This document shows positions 14,835 through 23,072 of a stretch of 27,159 nt of DNA, piece by piece (the stretch's first letter is position 1; each line of letters begins with the position of its first letter). The DNA comes from Lentisphaeria bacterium (GTDB lineage Bacteria; Verrucomicrobiota; Lentisphaeria; Oligosphaerales; Oligosphaeraceae): NCBI GenBank assembly GCA_016287975.1, contig JAEEXV010000008.1:1-27159 (forward strand), in the 5' to 3' direction. The notes under the pieces were generated by a model that was not told the DNA's origin, did no database searches, and was given only the letters and a program-made list of their open reading frames with translations. Position numbers and translations under genes: made by a program.

Positions 14835-15650
14835 TCAACGATTGCGGCCACGTTTTGATTTGGCGGGAAACAATTCTGGATGGTCGTTCTCCATATACCA
14901 CTGCACTTCGCGGACGTGGTACCCACCAGCCAGCAAATCCAGATACCTGAACATCTTGTCTGCCGCCTCCTCATAGGTCTTTCCGCCGATGTCGGGATTG
15001 AGCATGTTCATGGAATGACTGTCAGGCAGGCGCCCAAGCAAGACATTCTCCCGCATGAGAGCGGCAAGATCTTCTGGAATGGCCTCTCCGTCCATTGCGC
15101 TATTCGGAATCGGCTCTTTCCGGCAGATGCAACTGCCCTTGTAGGTAAAATGATGCCCTGGCGTAACAACTATCTCAAATCCGCATTGCTCTTCGCCGCT
15201 GTTTGAATACACTTTTTGCCGTTTGATTTCATACATGTCATCCCACTTGTTCAGGCGACCAAACTTCTTGGCAATGGCCTCGGTTTTCTGTTCAAGGGAA
15301 AAATCTTTCCACCCCTTGGGAAATGAGCATTTCGCTGGAATGGGCTTCCTCTTCGCTTTTTCCGCTGCGACTTTGGCGGCTTCTTCTTGTTTGAAAATGG
15401 CAATGTCTGATTCACCAGCAATCGTATATCTGGCATAATCACATTGATTGACAAAGCGAGTGACGATTCTTCCATCGGCGGTTTGGCCGCTGATGGTGTA
15501 TCGTTTTGTTGACGAGGGTCCTACTTCAGTCTTTTTGTCAACAATCGGGCAACAAATCCGCTGTCCCTTTTTGAGATCAAAAAACTCTGCCATACATGGC
15601 TTCTTCTCAGATTCATTCTGCATTTCGTTGTTCCTCTTTCCCTTTGCCAT
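14835..15650 (-). CDS. hypothetical protein, unknown function
   Basis: A 271-aa soluble protein on the opposite strand to its neighbours, convergent with the HAD gene (51 bases between stops). No family was recognised. It has no signal peptide or membrane segment. Around residues 90-105 there is an alanine/lysine helix (EEAAKVAAEKAKRK). The middle contains three cysteines near HHFTYKGSCICRK, and the C-terminal part has NMLNPDIGGKTYEEAADKMF. Two starts are possible: ATG at 15650 (longest), or ATG at 15623, which has a good AGAGGA eight bases upstream and would give 262 aa; the second is better supported by its ribosome site. AT-richer codon use marks it as different from the surrounding genes. 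Aspects such as the YTIAGESD and YTISGQTADG echoes hint at a small internal beta repeat. Confidence 0.7.
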   Translation of the reverse strand: MAKGKRNNEMQNESEKKPCMAEFFDLKKGQRICCPIVDKKTEVGPSSTKRYTISGQTADGRIVTRFVNQCDYARYTIAGESDIAIFKQEEAAKVAAEKAKRKPIPAKCSFPKGWKDFSLEQKTEAIAKKFGRLNKWDDMYEIKRQKVYSNSGEEQCGFEIVVTPGHHFTYKGSCICRKEPIPNSAMDGEAIPEDLAALMRENVLLGRLPDSHSMNMLNPDIGGKTYEEAADKMFRYLDLLAGGYHVREVQWYMENDHPELFPAKSKRGRNR

Positions 15651-15701
15651 AATGAGCCCAGATCCGTTCAGGTGCGGTTTGAATAATATACACTCGTTTT
15701 T

Positions 15702-15780
15702 CCGGCGGGAAGGCGATGGGGCGAGCCGGCGGGAAGGCGGGAAGGCGATGGGGCGAGCCGGCGGGAAGGCGATGCGGGAA
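15702..15780. repeat. three tandem copies of a 24-bp GC-rich unit
   Basis: CCGGCGGGAAGGCGATGGGG-type units begin at 15702, 15726 and 15758. The second is longer by an 8-base internal duplication (GGGAAGGC), giving 24- and 32-base spacing. They lie in the 274-base gap between two divergently oriented genes (15651-15924), which otherwise holds only AT-rich sequence at 15681-15690 (AATAATATA), a possible promoter for the minus-strand gene. Confidence 0.7.
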
Positions 15781-15924
15781 ATCGGGCCGTCACCTTTTTT
15801 GCCGGGAAACGGAGGAATCTGTCAGAATTCCTCGGCATGGCGCGTATTATCTATGCCCGACGGATTAGGCCGCCTGGGCAGCGAAGCGTCACCACCCAAC
15901 GCCTGAACGACAAGGAGGCACCCG

Positions 15925-18129
15925 ATGGATTGTTTTATTTGCCACCGAAGCAACTGGATGCAGGAGAAAGTCCTGGGATTTCTGCGCAATCTGCTGGACA
16001 ACTACAAGGACGAGATTTCGGATTCGGACGTGTTCCTTCCCCTGAAATGCCAGGGCGCGAAGGAGTTGCTTGCGCGGCTGGTGCGGGAGAGACTTCCGAA
16101 GCAGGTGATCGCGGACATGTCGGAGCATCGCAAGCGGGGCTATCTGATGGAACTGGACGACGACCCCGTGGACGTCACGCTGGGAGGGATGTGGAACCAG
16201 GAGGAAATCCGCCCCATGGTCAAGGCCCTTCTTCCGACGCTCTTCAAGCACGCGCTTGCAACGCCCTGGGGCGAGCAAAGCGAGCATGATGTCTTCCACG
16301 ACAAGATTCAGGAACTGCAGCGCACCCTGAAGTTGTCCGACCGCGAGATCGACATCATGCTGGTTTCCCTTGCCATCCAGGAGAACATCCTCTGGGATCC
16401 GCAGCGTGACCGAAGGCGCGGGAACTCCCGCAACCTGTATCTCATAGCGAAATGCCTGAACATCAGCGAGGCCAGCATCTTGGACTGCGTCGCCGACCAG
16501 AAGCCGCTGCGACGCTTCCATTGCCTCGACGACGACCTGGACCTCAACCGCTACCTGTTCCCGTTCCTCTGCGGACTGACCGACGAACCGCTGGCCAACT
16601 GCTATTTCACCAAAGACACCGAGGAGACGCTGCCCTGGACCGACTTCGCCGACCTGGCCAGGCAGCACGGCGGCGTCCTGAAACGGCTGCTGACCGCTGG
16701 CAAAAAGCCCGTGAACATCCTGCTCTACGGGGCGCCAGGGACGGGGAAGACCAGCTTTGCGCGCGCCTTGGCAAAGCAGATCGGGCGCACCTGCTACACC
16801 ATCGCCCAAGGCACCAACGATCGGGGATGCCGAATCAGCAGTTCCCCCGACTACCGCTTCGGCGCGCTGATGGTGTGCGACAGCCAGGTGGCCCCAGAGG
16901 AGAGCCTGATCCTCGTGGACGAGGCCGACGAGATGCTGCGCGGGGCGGGCGGCCTCGGGGGGCTGTTCATGCTCTTCGGCGGCGGCGGCCCAGCCCCCGC
17001 GGGGGACAAGGGGCTGCTCAACTCGGTGCTGGACACGATGCAGACCTCCACCATCTGGATCACCAACACCCCCGCAGGGGCGCTGGACGAATCCTCCCGC
17101 CGCCGCTTCGACTACTCCATCTGCTTCGAGCCGCTGAACTGCGAGCAGCGGAAGCGCATCTGGCGCAACAACATCGCCCGCCTGAAGCTGGGGCGCCTCA
17201 TCAGCGGGAAGCAGCTGGAGGAGTTCTCCGCCCTCTATCCCGTCAGCGCAGGCGGCATCTCCCAGACGCTGGAGAACCTGGAGCGGATGCACCCCAGGAA
17301 GACGGAGGTGCCGCGCCTGGTGGAGCAGCTGATGAAGCCGCACTGCGAACTGCTCGGAGTCAAGCTGGCCGACGACAAGCTGCTCCCGTCGAAGGACTAC
17401 TCGCTGGATGGCCTGAACCTCCAGGGGGACGTGCGGCTGGAGCGCATCGTGGAGGCCATCCGCGCCTTCCAGCACCAGAAGGGCGACCGCGATCCCGACC
17501 GCCCGCGCATGAACCTGCTGCTGACGGGCGCGCCAGGCACTGGCAAGACCGAGTTCGTCAAATACCTGGGGGATGTCCTGAAGACCAAGGTCAACGTGAA
17601 GATGGGGAGCGACCTGCTCTCCATGTGGGTCGGCGGCACCGAAAAGAACATCGCCGCCGCCTTCCGCCAGGCCGAGGCCGAACACGCCATCCTCTTCCTG
17701 GATGAAATCGACGGCCTCGTCCAAAGCCGCGCCAACGCCCACCGGTCCTGGGAGGTGACGCAGGTCAACGAACTGCTGCACCAGATGGAGAACTTCAACG
17801 GCGTCATGGTCGGCGCGACCAACTTCGCCCAGAACCTCGACCAGGCCATCATGCGACGCTTCACCTTCAAACTCCAGTTCAACTACCTGGACGACGACGG
17901 CAAGCGCATCTTCTTCGAGCGCATGTTCAAGACCACGCTGGCCGACGACGAACTGGCGCGCCTCAAGGCCATCCCGAACCTCGCCCCTGGCGACTTCCGA
18001 ACCGTCCGCCAGAGCCTCTTCTACTACGGCGGCGCCATCACCAACCAGGACCGCCTGGCGGCCCTGGAACGCGAATCCGCCGCCAAGAACGGCGGCGCCT
18101 TCGCCCTCCGCGGAAAGGTCGGCTTCTGA
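15925..18129 (+). CDS. tandem AAA+ ATPase (two AAA modules)
   Basis: A 734-aa cytosolic ATPase of the SpoVK/Ycf46/Vps4-like class. Residues 1-230 form an N-terminal domain of unknown fold, opening with C3-x-x-C6. Module 1 has Walker A GAPGTGKTS (K275), Walker B LILVDEADE (D332-E333), a glycine-rich loop (GGLGGLFMLFGGGG, about 340-355) and sensor/arginine segment NTPAGALDESSRRRFD. Module 2 has Walker A GAPGTGKTE (K541), pore loop MWVGGTEKN, Walker B LFLDEIDGL (D593-E594) and NFAQNLDQAIMRRF. Both modules look catalytically complete. Such proteins remodel or unfold other macromolecules; the client is unknown, and there is no partner gene beside it. Start ATG 15925 has AAGGAGG at 15912-15918. It is monocistronic, with a palindromic element 58 bases downstream. 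Base use matches the native genes. Confidence 0.9.
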   Translation: MDCFICHRSNWMQEKVLGFLRNLLDNYKDEISDSDVFLPLKCQGAKELLARLVRERLPKQVIADMSEHRKRGYLMELDDDPVDVTLGGMWNQEEIRPMVKALLPTLFKHALATPWGEQSEHDVFHDKIQELQRTLKLSDREIDIMLVSLAIQENILWDPQRDRRRGNSRNLYLIAKCLNISEASILDCVADQKPLRRFHCLDDDLDLNRYLFPFLCGLTDEPLANCYFTKDTEETLPWTDFADLARQHGGVLKRLLTAGKKPVNILLYGAPGTGKTSFARALAKQIGRTCYTIAQGTNDRGCRISSSPDYRFGALMVCDSQVAPEESLILVDEADEMLRGAGGLGGLFMLFGGGGPAPAGDKGLLNSVLDTMQTSTIWITNTPAGALDESSRRRFDYSICFEPLNCEQRKRIWRNNIARLKLGRLISGKQLEEFSALYPVSAGGISQTLENLERMHPRKTEVPRLVEQLMKPHCELLGVKLADDKLLPSKDYSLDGLNLQGDVRLERIVEAIRAFQHQKGDRDPDRPRMNLLLTGAPGTGKTEFVKYLGDVLKTKVNVKMGSDLLSMWVGGTEKNIAAAFRQAEAEHAILFLDEIDGLVQSRANAHRSWEVTQVNELLHQMENFNGVMVGATNFAQNLDQAIMRRFTFKLQFNYLDDDGKRIFFERMFKTTLADDELARLKAIPNLAPGDFRTVRQSLFYYGGAITNQDRLAALERESAAKNGGAFALRGKVGF

Positions 18130-18186
18130 TGGACGGCGAACGAGCCCCCATGGGCATCGGCGATCATCCCGCCTGACGCCCCTGGG

Positions 18187-18250
18187 AACGGCTGCCATGG
18201 CGGCCCCGCCGTGGCAGCCGTTCTCGGAGCGCCAGCCAAGGCAATCGCCG
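18187..18250. repeat. long palindromic (REP-like) element after the AAA+ gene
   Basis: A 17-bp stem (AACGGCTGCCATGGCGG at 18187-18203 against 18206-18222, only a G-U exception) with a 2-base loop. It is followed by CAGCCAAGGCAAT (18233-18245) and GCCGCCCCGC. The tail recurs at 22749-22761 and 22918-22930, where it also follows palindromes. This marks a dispersed family. There is no T run, so it is not a simple terminator. The rest of the 206-base gap 18130-18335 has no gene. Confidence 0.7.
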
Positions 18251-18335
18251 CCCCGCGTGGGGAATGGCGTTTTTCCCCGACGACTGCGCCACTCGCGATG
18301 CAGGGTTCAAGATTTGCCGCCAGGTTTCAAGAGGG

Positions 18336-19205
18336 CTAGCGCGTGCCCCGTCGGGCGGCGTCCCTGCTGAAGACAGCTGGCGTCATGCCGTGGTGGCGTC
18401 GAAAGAGGGCGATGAAGAAACTCGGCGTATTGTAGCCGCAGCGCCGCGCGACCTCCGCGACGGGCAGGGCGGTCGCCTCGAGCAGCTGGCAGGCATGGCG
18501 CAGCCGAATGGAGGCCAGCCGCTCCTGCGGCGCCATCCCGTAATACCGCTGGAAGAGCGCGAAGAGCACGCTGCGCGAGACCATCGCCAGTCGGCACATC
18601 TCCGCAATCCGCATCGGCTCCGCATAGTGCGTCTCCAGATATTCCTCCAGCCGCGCCAGGCGCTCCACGGGCTCCGCCGTCCGCCGTTCACGCGCGCCCT
18701 CCACGGCGTCGCACAGCATCAGCAGCAACCGCGAATACTGCGCCAGCGCATCGAACCGAAAGCCTGGCGCGCGCCGCTGCAAGGTCAACCGCAGCCTCGC
18801 CACCGCATTGCGGAACTCCTCGAAGGCCACCGCGTCCAACTTCAGATGATGCACCTCGCCGCCGCCGAACAGCCGCCGAAAGCCAGGGCGATCCATCGCG
18901 TCCCGTGCGTCGAATCCCAACTGCTCCCATTTCGCCAGGATGTTGCAGTAGCGGAAATCCACTGGATCCCGATAGGTGTGGCGGCTCCCTGGCGGAAGCA
19001 CCAGCACCTCCCCGCCCGACAGTTCGTGCGACCGTTCCAGCAACTGATGCGTCGCCCGCCCCGACAGCACCAGCACAATCTCCCAGTAGCCCGCATGACC
19101 GTGCATCGCCAGGCGGACGTTCTGCAAAAGTTCCTTCACCTCCAGCGGAAAACCCTCTTCGGGAAAGGTCGGCGAGGCCTTCTTGAATACATCGATGATC
19201 TGCAT
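18336..19205 (-). CDS. AraC-family transcriptional regulator
   Basis: A 289-aa regulator. The N-terminal cupin-like sugar-sensing half (about 1-140) shows [20 protein letters not shown] and [18 protein letters not shown], the usual barrel strands of AraC/RhaS relatives. The C-terminal ~100 residues contain two helix-turn-helix units: [20 protein letters not shown] followed by [15 protein letters not shown], and [19 protein letters not shown] followed by HHGMTPAVF. Start: ATG at 19205 with GGAGG at 19211-19215 (minus strand, 5-base spacing); the longer reading from TTG 19217 is unlikely. It is transcribed divergently from the pseudopilin and glycosidase-like genes, which it probably controls in response to a sugar. 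A direct repeat with 21-bp period in the 121-base gap is a candidate binding site. The ligand cannot be deduced; it is not specifically RhaS/RhaR by anything I can see. Confidence 0.92.
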   Translation of the reverse strand: MQIIDVFKKASPTFPEEGFPLEVKELLQNVRLAMHGHAGYWEIVLVLSGRATHQLLERSHELSGGEVLVLPPGSRHTYRDPVDFRYCNILAKWEQLGFDARDAMDRPGFRRLFGGGEVHHLKLDAVAFEEFRNAVARLRLTLQRRAPGFRFDALAQYSRLLLMLCDAVEGARERRTAEPVERLARLEEYLETHYAEPMRIAEMCRLAMVSRSVLFALFQRYYGMAPQERLASIRLRHACQLLEATALPVAEVARRCGYNTPSFFIALFRRHHGMTPAVFSRDAARRGTR

Positions 19206-19222
19206 CCGCGCCTCCAAAAAAA

Positions 19223-19251
19223 GACTTTCATTGTATTATTCAGGACTTTCA
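19223..19251. promoter_or_regulatory. candidate AraC-type operator (21-bp-period direct repeat)
   Basis: GACTTTCA occurs at 19223-19230 and again at 19244-19251, exactly 21 bases apart (two helical turns). Similar AT-rich sequence follows each copy (TTGTATTAT and ATATATCAC). AraC proteins bind such same-facing half-sites. It lies between the regulator start (19205) and the divergent gene, upstream of a weak -35-like TTGCGG at 19264-19269. Confidence 0.5.
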
Positions 19252-19326
19252 ATATATCACTCCTTGCGGATTCCGCTTATTTTATGTCAAATCTCCGATT
19301 CCGATCCCGCCCTACAGGAGCCCACC

Positions 19327-20049
19327 ATGACCACCCGCCGCCACTTCACCCTTGTCGAACTCCTTGTCGTCATCGCGATCATCGCCATCCTCGCGAGCAT
19401 GCTTCTGCCAGCCTTGTCGAAGGCGCGCAACAAGGCGCAGACCATCGCCTGCGTCAACCAGCTCAAGACCATCATCGCCAACTGCCAGTTCTATGAGAAC
19501 GACTGGCAGGACTGGGTGCCCTACAGCAGCGAAGGCCATCCTAACCGCTGGTACACCACCGCCATCGGCACCTACTACGGATACGTCTACGCCAGCGACT
19601 CCCCCACCATCTTCACCTACCGAGCCAAAGGCGCCCAGAGCGGCACCGAAAACGACGGCAAGAAGTTCTTCCGCTGCCCCCTCGTCAAACGCGCCCTGCC
19701 CAAGGCCGACCTCTACACCCGCAGCAAGGGCGGCCTCCAGGGCGTCGACTACGCCCAGAACGTCTGGTTCGGCGGCATGAACGAAAACACCTACTACGTC
19801 TTCCGCAAGCTCACCTCCATCCAGACCCCCTCCCAGATGGCCGCGCAGGTCGACGTCAACTACGACACCGTCTCCAAAGGCGCCTGGATCGCCTGGGACA
19901 GCACCACCGCGGGGTCGGGCCTCAGCCTCCTCCACGACGGCGGCCGCCTCGTCCCCTGCTCCTTCGCCGACGGACATGTCGAGACCATCAAGCGGGAGCG
20001 CTGGGTCAAAAACGCCCCCGCCCCCTTCCGCCAGGGCAAGCATGAATAG
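19327..20049 (+). CDS. DUF1559-like type II secretion/pseudopilin protein
   Basis: A 240-aa protein with a type IV pilin-like N-terminus: MTTRRHF then [20 protein letters not shown], with the conserved Glu five residues after the expected cleavage point and the hydrophobic helix used for assembly. The residue before Phe7 is His, not the Gly normally required by prepilin peptidase. The C-terminus has the H-x(11)-D-G motif (H-DGG...FADGHVE) found in the many pseudopilin-like proteins of Planctomycetes and Lentisphaerae. The role is probably a periplasmic or surface fibre or secretion component; no direct function is established. Start: ATG 19327 with AGGAG at 19316-19320. It is the first gene of the set divergent from araC-type, followed 40 bases later by a secreted glycosidase-like gene. 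Confidence 0.88.
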   Translation: MTTRRHFTLVELLVVIAIIAILASMLLPALSKARNKAQTIACVNQLKTIIANCQFYENDWQDWVPYSSEGHPNRWYTTAIGTYYGYVYASDSPTIFTYRAKGAQSGTENDGKKFFRCPLVKRALPKADLYTRSKGGLQGVDYAQNVWFGGMNENTYYVFRKLTSIQTPSQMAAQVDVNYDTVSKGAWIAWDSTTAGSGLSLLHDGGRLVPCSFADGHVETIKRERWVKNAPAPFRQGKHE

Positions 20050-20089
20050 CACCCACGCACGGAGATAACACCCCCCGCCCCATCCGACC

Positions 20090-22588
20090 ATGAAATCCCC
20101 CCTGATCGCCTCACTCCTCCTGCTCGCCCTGACAATGCTGGCCGCCCCCGCGCGGAAGTTCACCGCCCTCTATGACGCCACTGGCCTGGAAATCGAGGAA
20201 GGCGCGGACGGCGCGTATACCGTCACTGGCTTCACTGGCGAACCGCAGCGCCTGCGCGGCTTCACCCGCGCCGCCATCGACATGCCCGCGACGGCGGAAG
20301 GCGACTTCACCGCCACCCTCGACCTCGCCTGGGATCTCCTTGACAACGCCTTCATGGGCGAGGTGCTGCTCCAGGCCCTCGACGCCAACGGCGGGATCCT
20401 CGCCGAGTGCGGCATCTACGACTCCTGGATCGCCTATCCCGCCCGCGGCCTCGGCTTCATCGGCCCGCAGCGCCCGAAGAACTTCAGGCCCGTCCAGGGC
20501 GTCCCGCTGAAGTACGAAGGCGCGGTCTCCATCACCCGCCGCGGCGACAAGTATACCCTTCGCCTCAGCACCCTCGTCCTCGCGGAGGGCGTCGGCGCCA
20601 CCGCCCCCGTCGCCACCCTGCGCCTCCTCTTCCAGCGCCTCAACTACAAGGGCAACGCCAAGCTCCCGCCCAGCCACTTCGGACGCTTCACCGTCAAATC
20701 CCTGAAGCTCGCGGCCCCTGCGGGCCAGTCCCCCGCCCAGGCCGCCCTCCAACGCAAGTCCTGGACCGTCGGCGACCCCATCGTCTGGTACTGGGCGGGA
20801 CCCGACATGTCCGATGAATTCGCCGCCGAACTCGCCGCGGGCGGCTGGAACACCGCCTTCGGCAGGAACGTCTTCGACCTCGACATCATGCAGCGCCACG
20901 GCCTCCGCGGCGTCCTCTGGATGCCCTGCAACCCCGACACCCCCGAGAACGTCGCCCAGCTCAAGCAGTGGCTCGCCAGCGTCCGCAACCACCCCGCCCT
21001 GTACGGCGTCAGCTGCGGCGACGAGCCTGGCTACGGCGAGCGCATGCTGAAGGCCCAGGCGCGCGTCGACTTCATGCGCGAGAACGCCCCCGAAGTCCTC
21101 CACTTCAACAACATGTATCCGTATGGCGCGAGCAACGCCCAGCTCGGGCACTTCGGGCCGCCCACCCAGGCCTACCTCGCCCACATCGACGAGTACTTCC
21201 GCCGCCTGCACCCGCAGCTGCTCAGCTACGACCACTACACCTTCTTCAAGGAGGGCGACCGAGGAACCTACTTCAACAACCAGGCCATCATCCGACGCAC
21301 CGCCCTCAAGCACGGCATCCCCTCCATGAACATCGTGCAGGGCTGCGCCTGGACCGCCGCCCTCCGCGTCCCCACCCCCGAGGAATACCGCTATCTCGCC
21401 TTCACCAGCCTCGCCTACGGCTCCCAGGGCCTCTCCTGCTACGTCTACAGCTACCGAGGCCACTGGGGCTCCATGCGCGACCCCGTCACCAAGAAGACAG
21501 GCCCCCTCTACGAGGCCGCCAAGACCATCAACCGCGACTTCAAGGCCATCGCCCGCGAACTCCAGCCCCTCCGCTCCCTGCGCGCCGCCCACGCAGGCGA
21601 AATCCCCTTCGGCGTCGACGCCTTGGACGACAAATGCCAGTTCCAGCTGTCGCCCGCCCTCGCCAACCGCAGCCAGGGCCTGAGCGAGCCCCTCGGCCCT
21701 GGCGCCGAAGGCGACAACTTCTTCAACCTGCGCCCGCCCGTCAAGGGCTTCCTCCTCGGCGTCTTCGGGCAGGACGCCGCGCACGCCACCCATGTCCTCG
21801 TCGTCAACCTCGACTACAAGAACGCCGCCGACACCACCCTCGCCGCGCCGCACCCGCTGGAGCGCTTCGACCCCGCCACCCGCGCCTGGAGCGCCGTCGG
21901 CGGCGCCCGCGCCAGGCTGGAGATTCCCGCAGGCGGCGGCGTCCTCCTGCGCCTGGCAGGCGCCAAGACCTGCCAGGCAGGCCCCGAGAACGAACTGGGA
22001 CGCACCATGGCGCCTCCCTCCAAGCCCCATTCCAAGGTCCGCGGCGGCTTCTCCGAAAAGTTCTTCGCCGCCGCCCTCCCCGCCCAGTGGAGCGCCGACT
22101 ACAAGGTCAAATGCGACGGGCTGCGATACGCCGTCCGCCCTGGCGAAGGCCTCGTCCTTTCGGGGCTCAGGAATCCCCAGGGGGCCGACGCCCTGGCCAC
22201 CCTGGAGCGCACCATGCCGCCCGTCAACGACAAGTTCCACTGCGACATCCCCGTGGACATCCCCGCCGCGCTCGACCCCGCCACCGAAATCACCTTCAGC
22301 CTCGCCGCCCCCAACGGCGAACTCCTCGCCGCCGTCACCATCGCCAACGGCAAGGTCCAGGGCCGCCGCGGCCACACGGGGAAGACCCTCGCCGACACCC
22401 CGCAGCCCATCGCCTGTCCCGTTCACGCCGCTCTTGTCATCCAGCGCAAAGGCGACCAGTGCACGATCAAATTCGCGGGCAATCCCGTTTTCACCGCCAA
22501 GTGCGACACCGCCCCCGTCGCCACCTTCCGAATCTCCTTCAAGGGCCCCGACGGCACGATTGTCATCCGCACCATCCTATTGGGATAG
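20090..22588 (+). CDS. large secreted TIM-barrel glycosidase-like protein
   Basis: An 832-aa exported protein with a signal peptide (MKSPLIASLLLLALTMLAAPA). Residues ~25-225 look like a beta-sandwich of carbohydrate-binding or concanavalin type (WDLLDNAFMGEVLLQALDANGG). Residues ~235-510 form a (beta/alpha)8 barrel: VWYWAGPDMSDEFAAELAAGGWNT opening, GVLWMPCN, GVSCGDEPG with acidic E312 as a likely catalytic residue, FNNMYPYG, LSYDHYTFF, NIVQGCAW and QGLSCYVYSYRG. C-terminal beta-rich modules follow (about 560-832). The layout resembles GH42/GH-A clan enzymes, but I cannot assign a family or substrate. Start ATG 20090 gives the signal; no Shine-Dalgarno sits close. It is likely co-transcribed with the pseudopilin gene and controlled by the AraC regulator. 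A pair of REP-like elements follows the stop. Confidence 0.75.
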   Translation: MKSPLIASLLLLALTMLAAPARKFTALYDATGLEIEEGADGAYTVTGFTGEPQRLRGFTRAAIDMPATAEGDFTATLDLAWDLLDNAFMGEVLLQALDANGGILAECGIYDSWIAYPARGLGFIGPQRPKNFRPVQGVPLKYEGAVSITRRGDKYTLRLSTLVLAEGVGATAPVATLRLLFQRLNYKGNAKLPPSHFGRFTVKSLKLAAPAGQSPAQAALQRKSWTVGDPIVWYWAGPDMSDEFAAELAAGGWNTAFGRNVFDLDIMQRHGLRGVLWMPCNPDTPENVAQLKQWLASVRNHPALYGVSCGDEPGYGERMLKAQARVDFMRENAPEVLHFNNMYPYGASNAQLGHFGPPTQAYLAHIDEYFRRLHPQLLSYDHYTFFKEGDRGTYFNNQAIIRRTALKHGIPSMNIVQGCAWTAALRVPTPEEYRYLAFTSLAYGSQGLSCYVYSYRGHWGSMRDPVTKKTGPLYEAAKTINRDFKAIARELQPLRSLRAAHAGEIPFGVDALDDKCQFQLSPALANRSQGLSEPLGPGAEGDNFFNLRPPVKGFLLGVFGQDAAHATHVLVVNLDYKNAADTTLAAPHPLERFDPATRAWSAVGGARARLEIPAGGGVLLRLAGAKTCQAGPENELGRTMAPPSKPHSKVRGGFSEKFFAAALPAQWSADYKVKCDGLRYAVRPGEGLVLSGLRNPQGADALATLERTMPPVNDKFHCDIPVDIPAALDPATEITFSLAAPNGELLAAVTIANGKVQGRRGHTGKTLADTPQPIACPVHAALVIQRKGDQCTIKFAGNPVFTAKCDTAPVATFRISFKGPDGTIVIRTILLG

Positions 22589-22605
22589 CCAGCCCTCGGC
22601 CTGGT

Positions 22606-22769
22606 TTGATGAAGCGGACGTAGCCACGGCGTCCCGCCGTGGCAGGCGGGTGAGCCACACAGGGTTTGCAATCGGGCTGCGGAATCGTTCGCTGCTTCGC
22701 TCGTCGGGGCGACCACGGCGAGACGCCGTGGCTACCATTTCCGGGCGTCAGCCAAGGCAATTGCCGACC
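22606..22769. repeat. REP-like palindromic element, copy A
   Basis: A 164-base unit with two perfect hairpins: CCACGGCG-TCC-CGCCGTGG at 22624-22642 and CCACGGCG-AGA-CGCCGTGG at 22713-22731, in mirrored context (GTAGCCACGGCG at the left, CGCCGTGGCTAC at the right). The tail is CAGCCAAGGCAAT at 22749-22761. It is non-coding, and is near-identical to copy B except for 14 extra bases that complete the right hairpin. It begins 18 bases after the glycosidase stop. Confidence 0.85.
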
Positions 22770-22788
22770 CGCCGGGGAAAAAGTGCGC

Positions 22789-22938
22789 TTGACGAAGCGG
22801 ACGTAGCCACGGCGTCCCGCCGTGGCAGGCGGGTGAGCCACACAGGGTTTGCAATCGGGCTGCGGAATCGTTCGCCGCTTCGCTCGTCGGGACGCCGTGG
22901 CTACCATTTTCGGGCGTCAGCCAAGGCAATTGCCGACC
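22789..22938. repeat. REP-like palindromic element, copy B
   Basis: A direct repeat of copy A, 150 bases long, separated from it by about 19 bases. It differs at a handful of positions and lacks 14 bases (GGCGACCACGGCGA-type segment), so its right hairpin is reduced to one arm while the outer inverted pair GTAGCCACGGCGTC/GACGCCGTGGCTAC remains. The rest of the gap to 23072 contains a weak promoter candidate and no gene. Confidence 0.85.
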
Positions 22939-23003
22939 TTCCTGGGAAACATAGCGGCACGAAAATCAATCGACGCAGTCCCCCTGTCACCGTCCGCGCG
23001 GGC

Positions 23004-23031
23004 TTGCAATCATCGCGGAAGCCAATAGATT
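23004..23031 (+). promoter_or_regulatory. weak promoter candidate for the second glycosidase gene
   Basis: TTGCAA (23004-23009) and TAGATT (23026-23031) are separated by 16 bases and lie about 40 bases before the start codon. Each matches the sigma-70 boxes at four of six positions, so this is tentative. Confidence 0.3.
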
Positions 23032-23072
23032 ATCGGGCGTCCCGCATCCACCCCGTCCAAAGGAGTCCCATC

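Noticed and set aside
22606..22938. Insertion sequence or hypothetical protein in the repeated element
   Set aside because: No transposase reading frame, and the duplicated DNA consists of hairpins; open frames are incidental.
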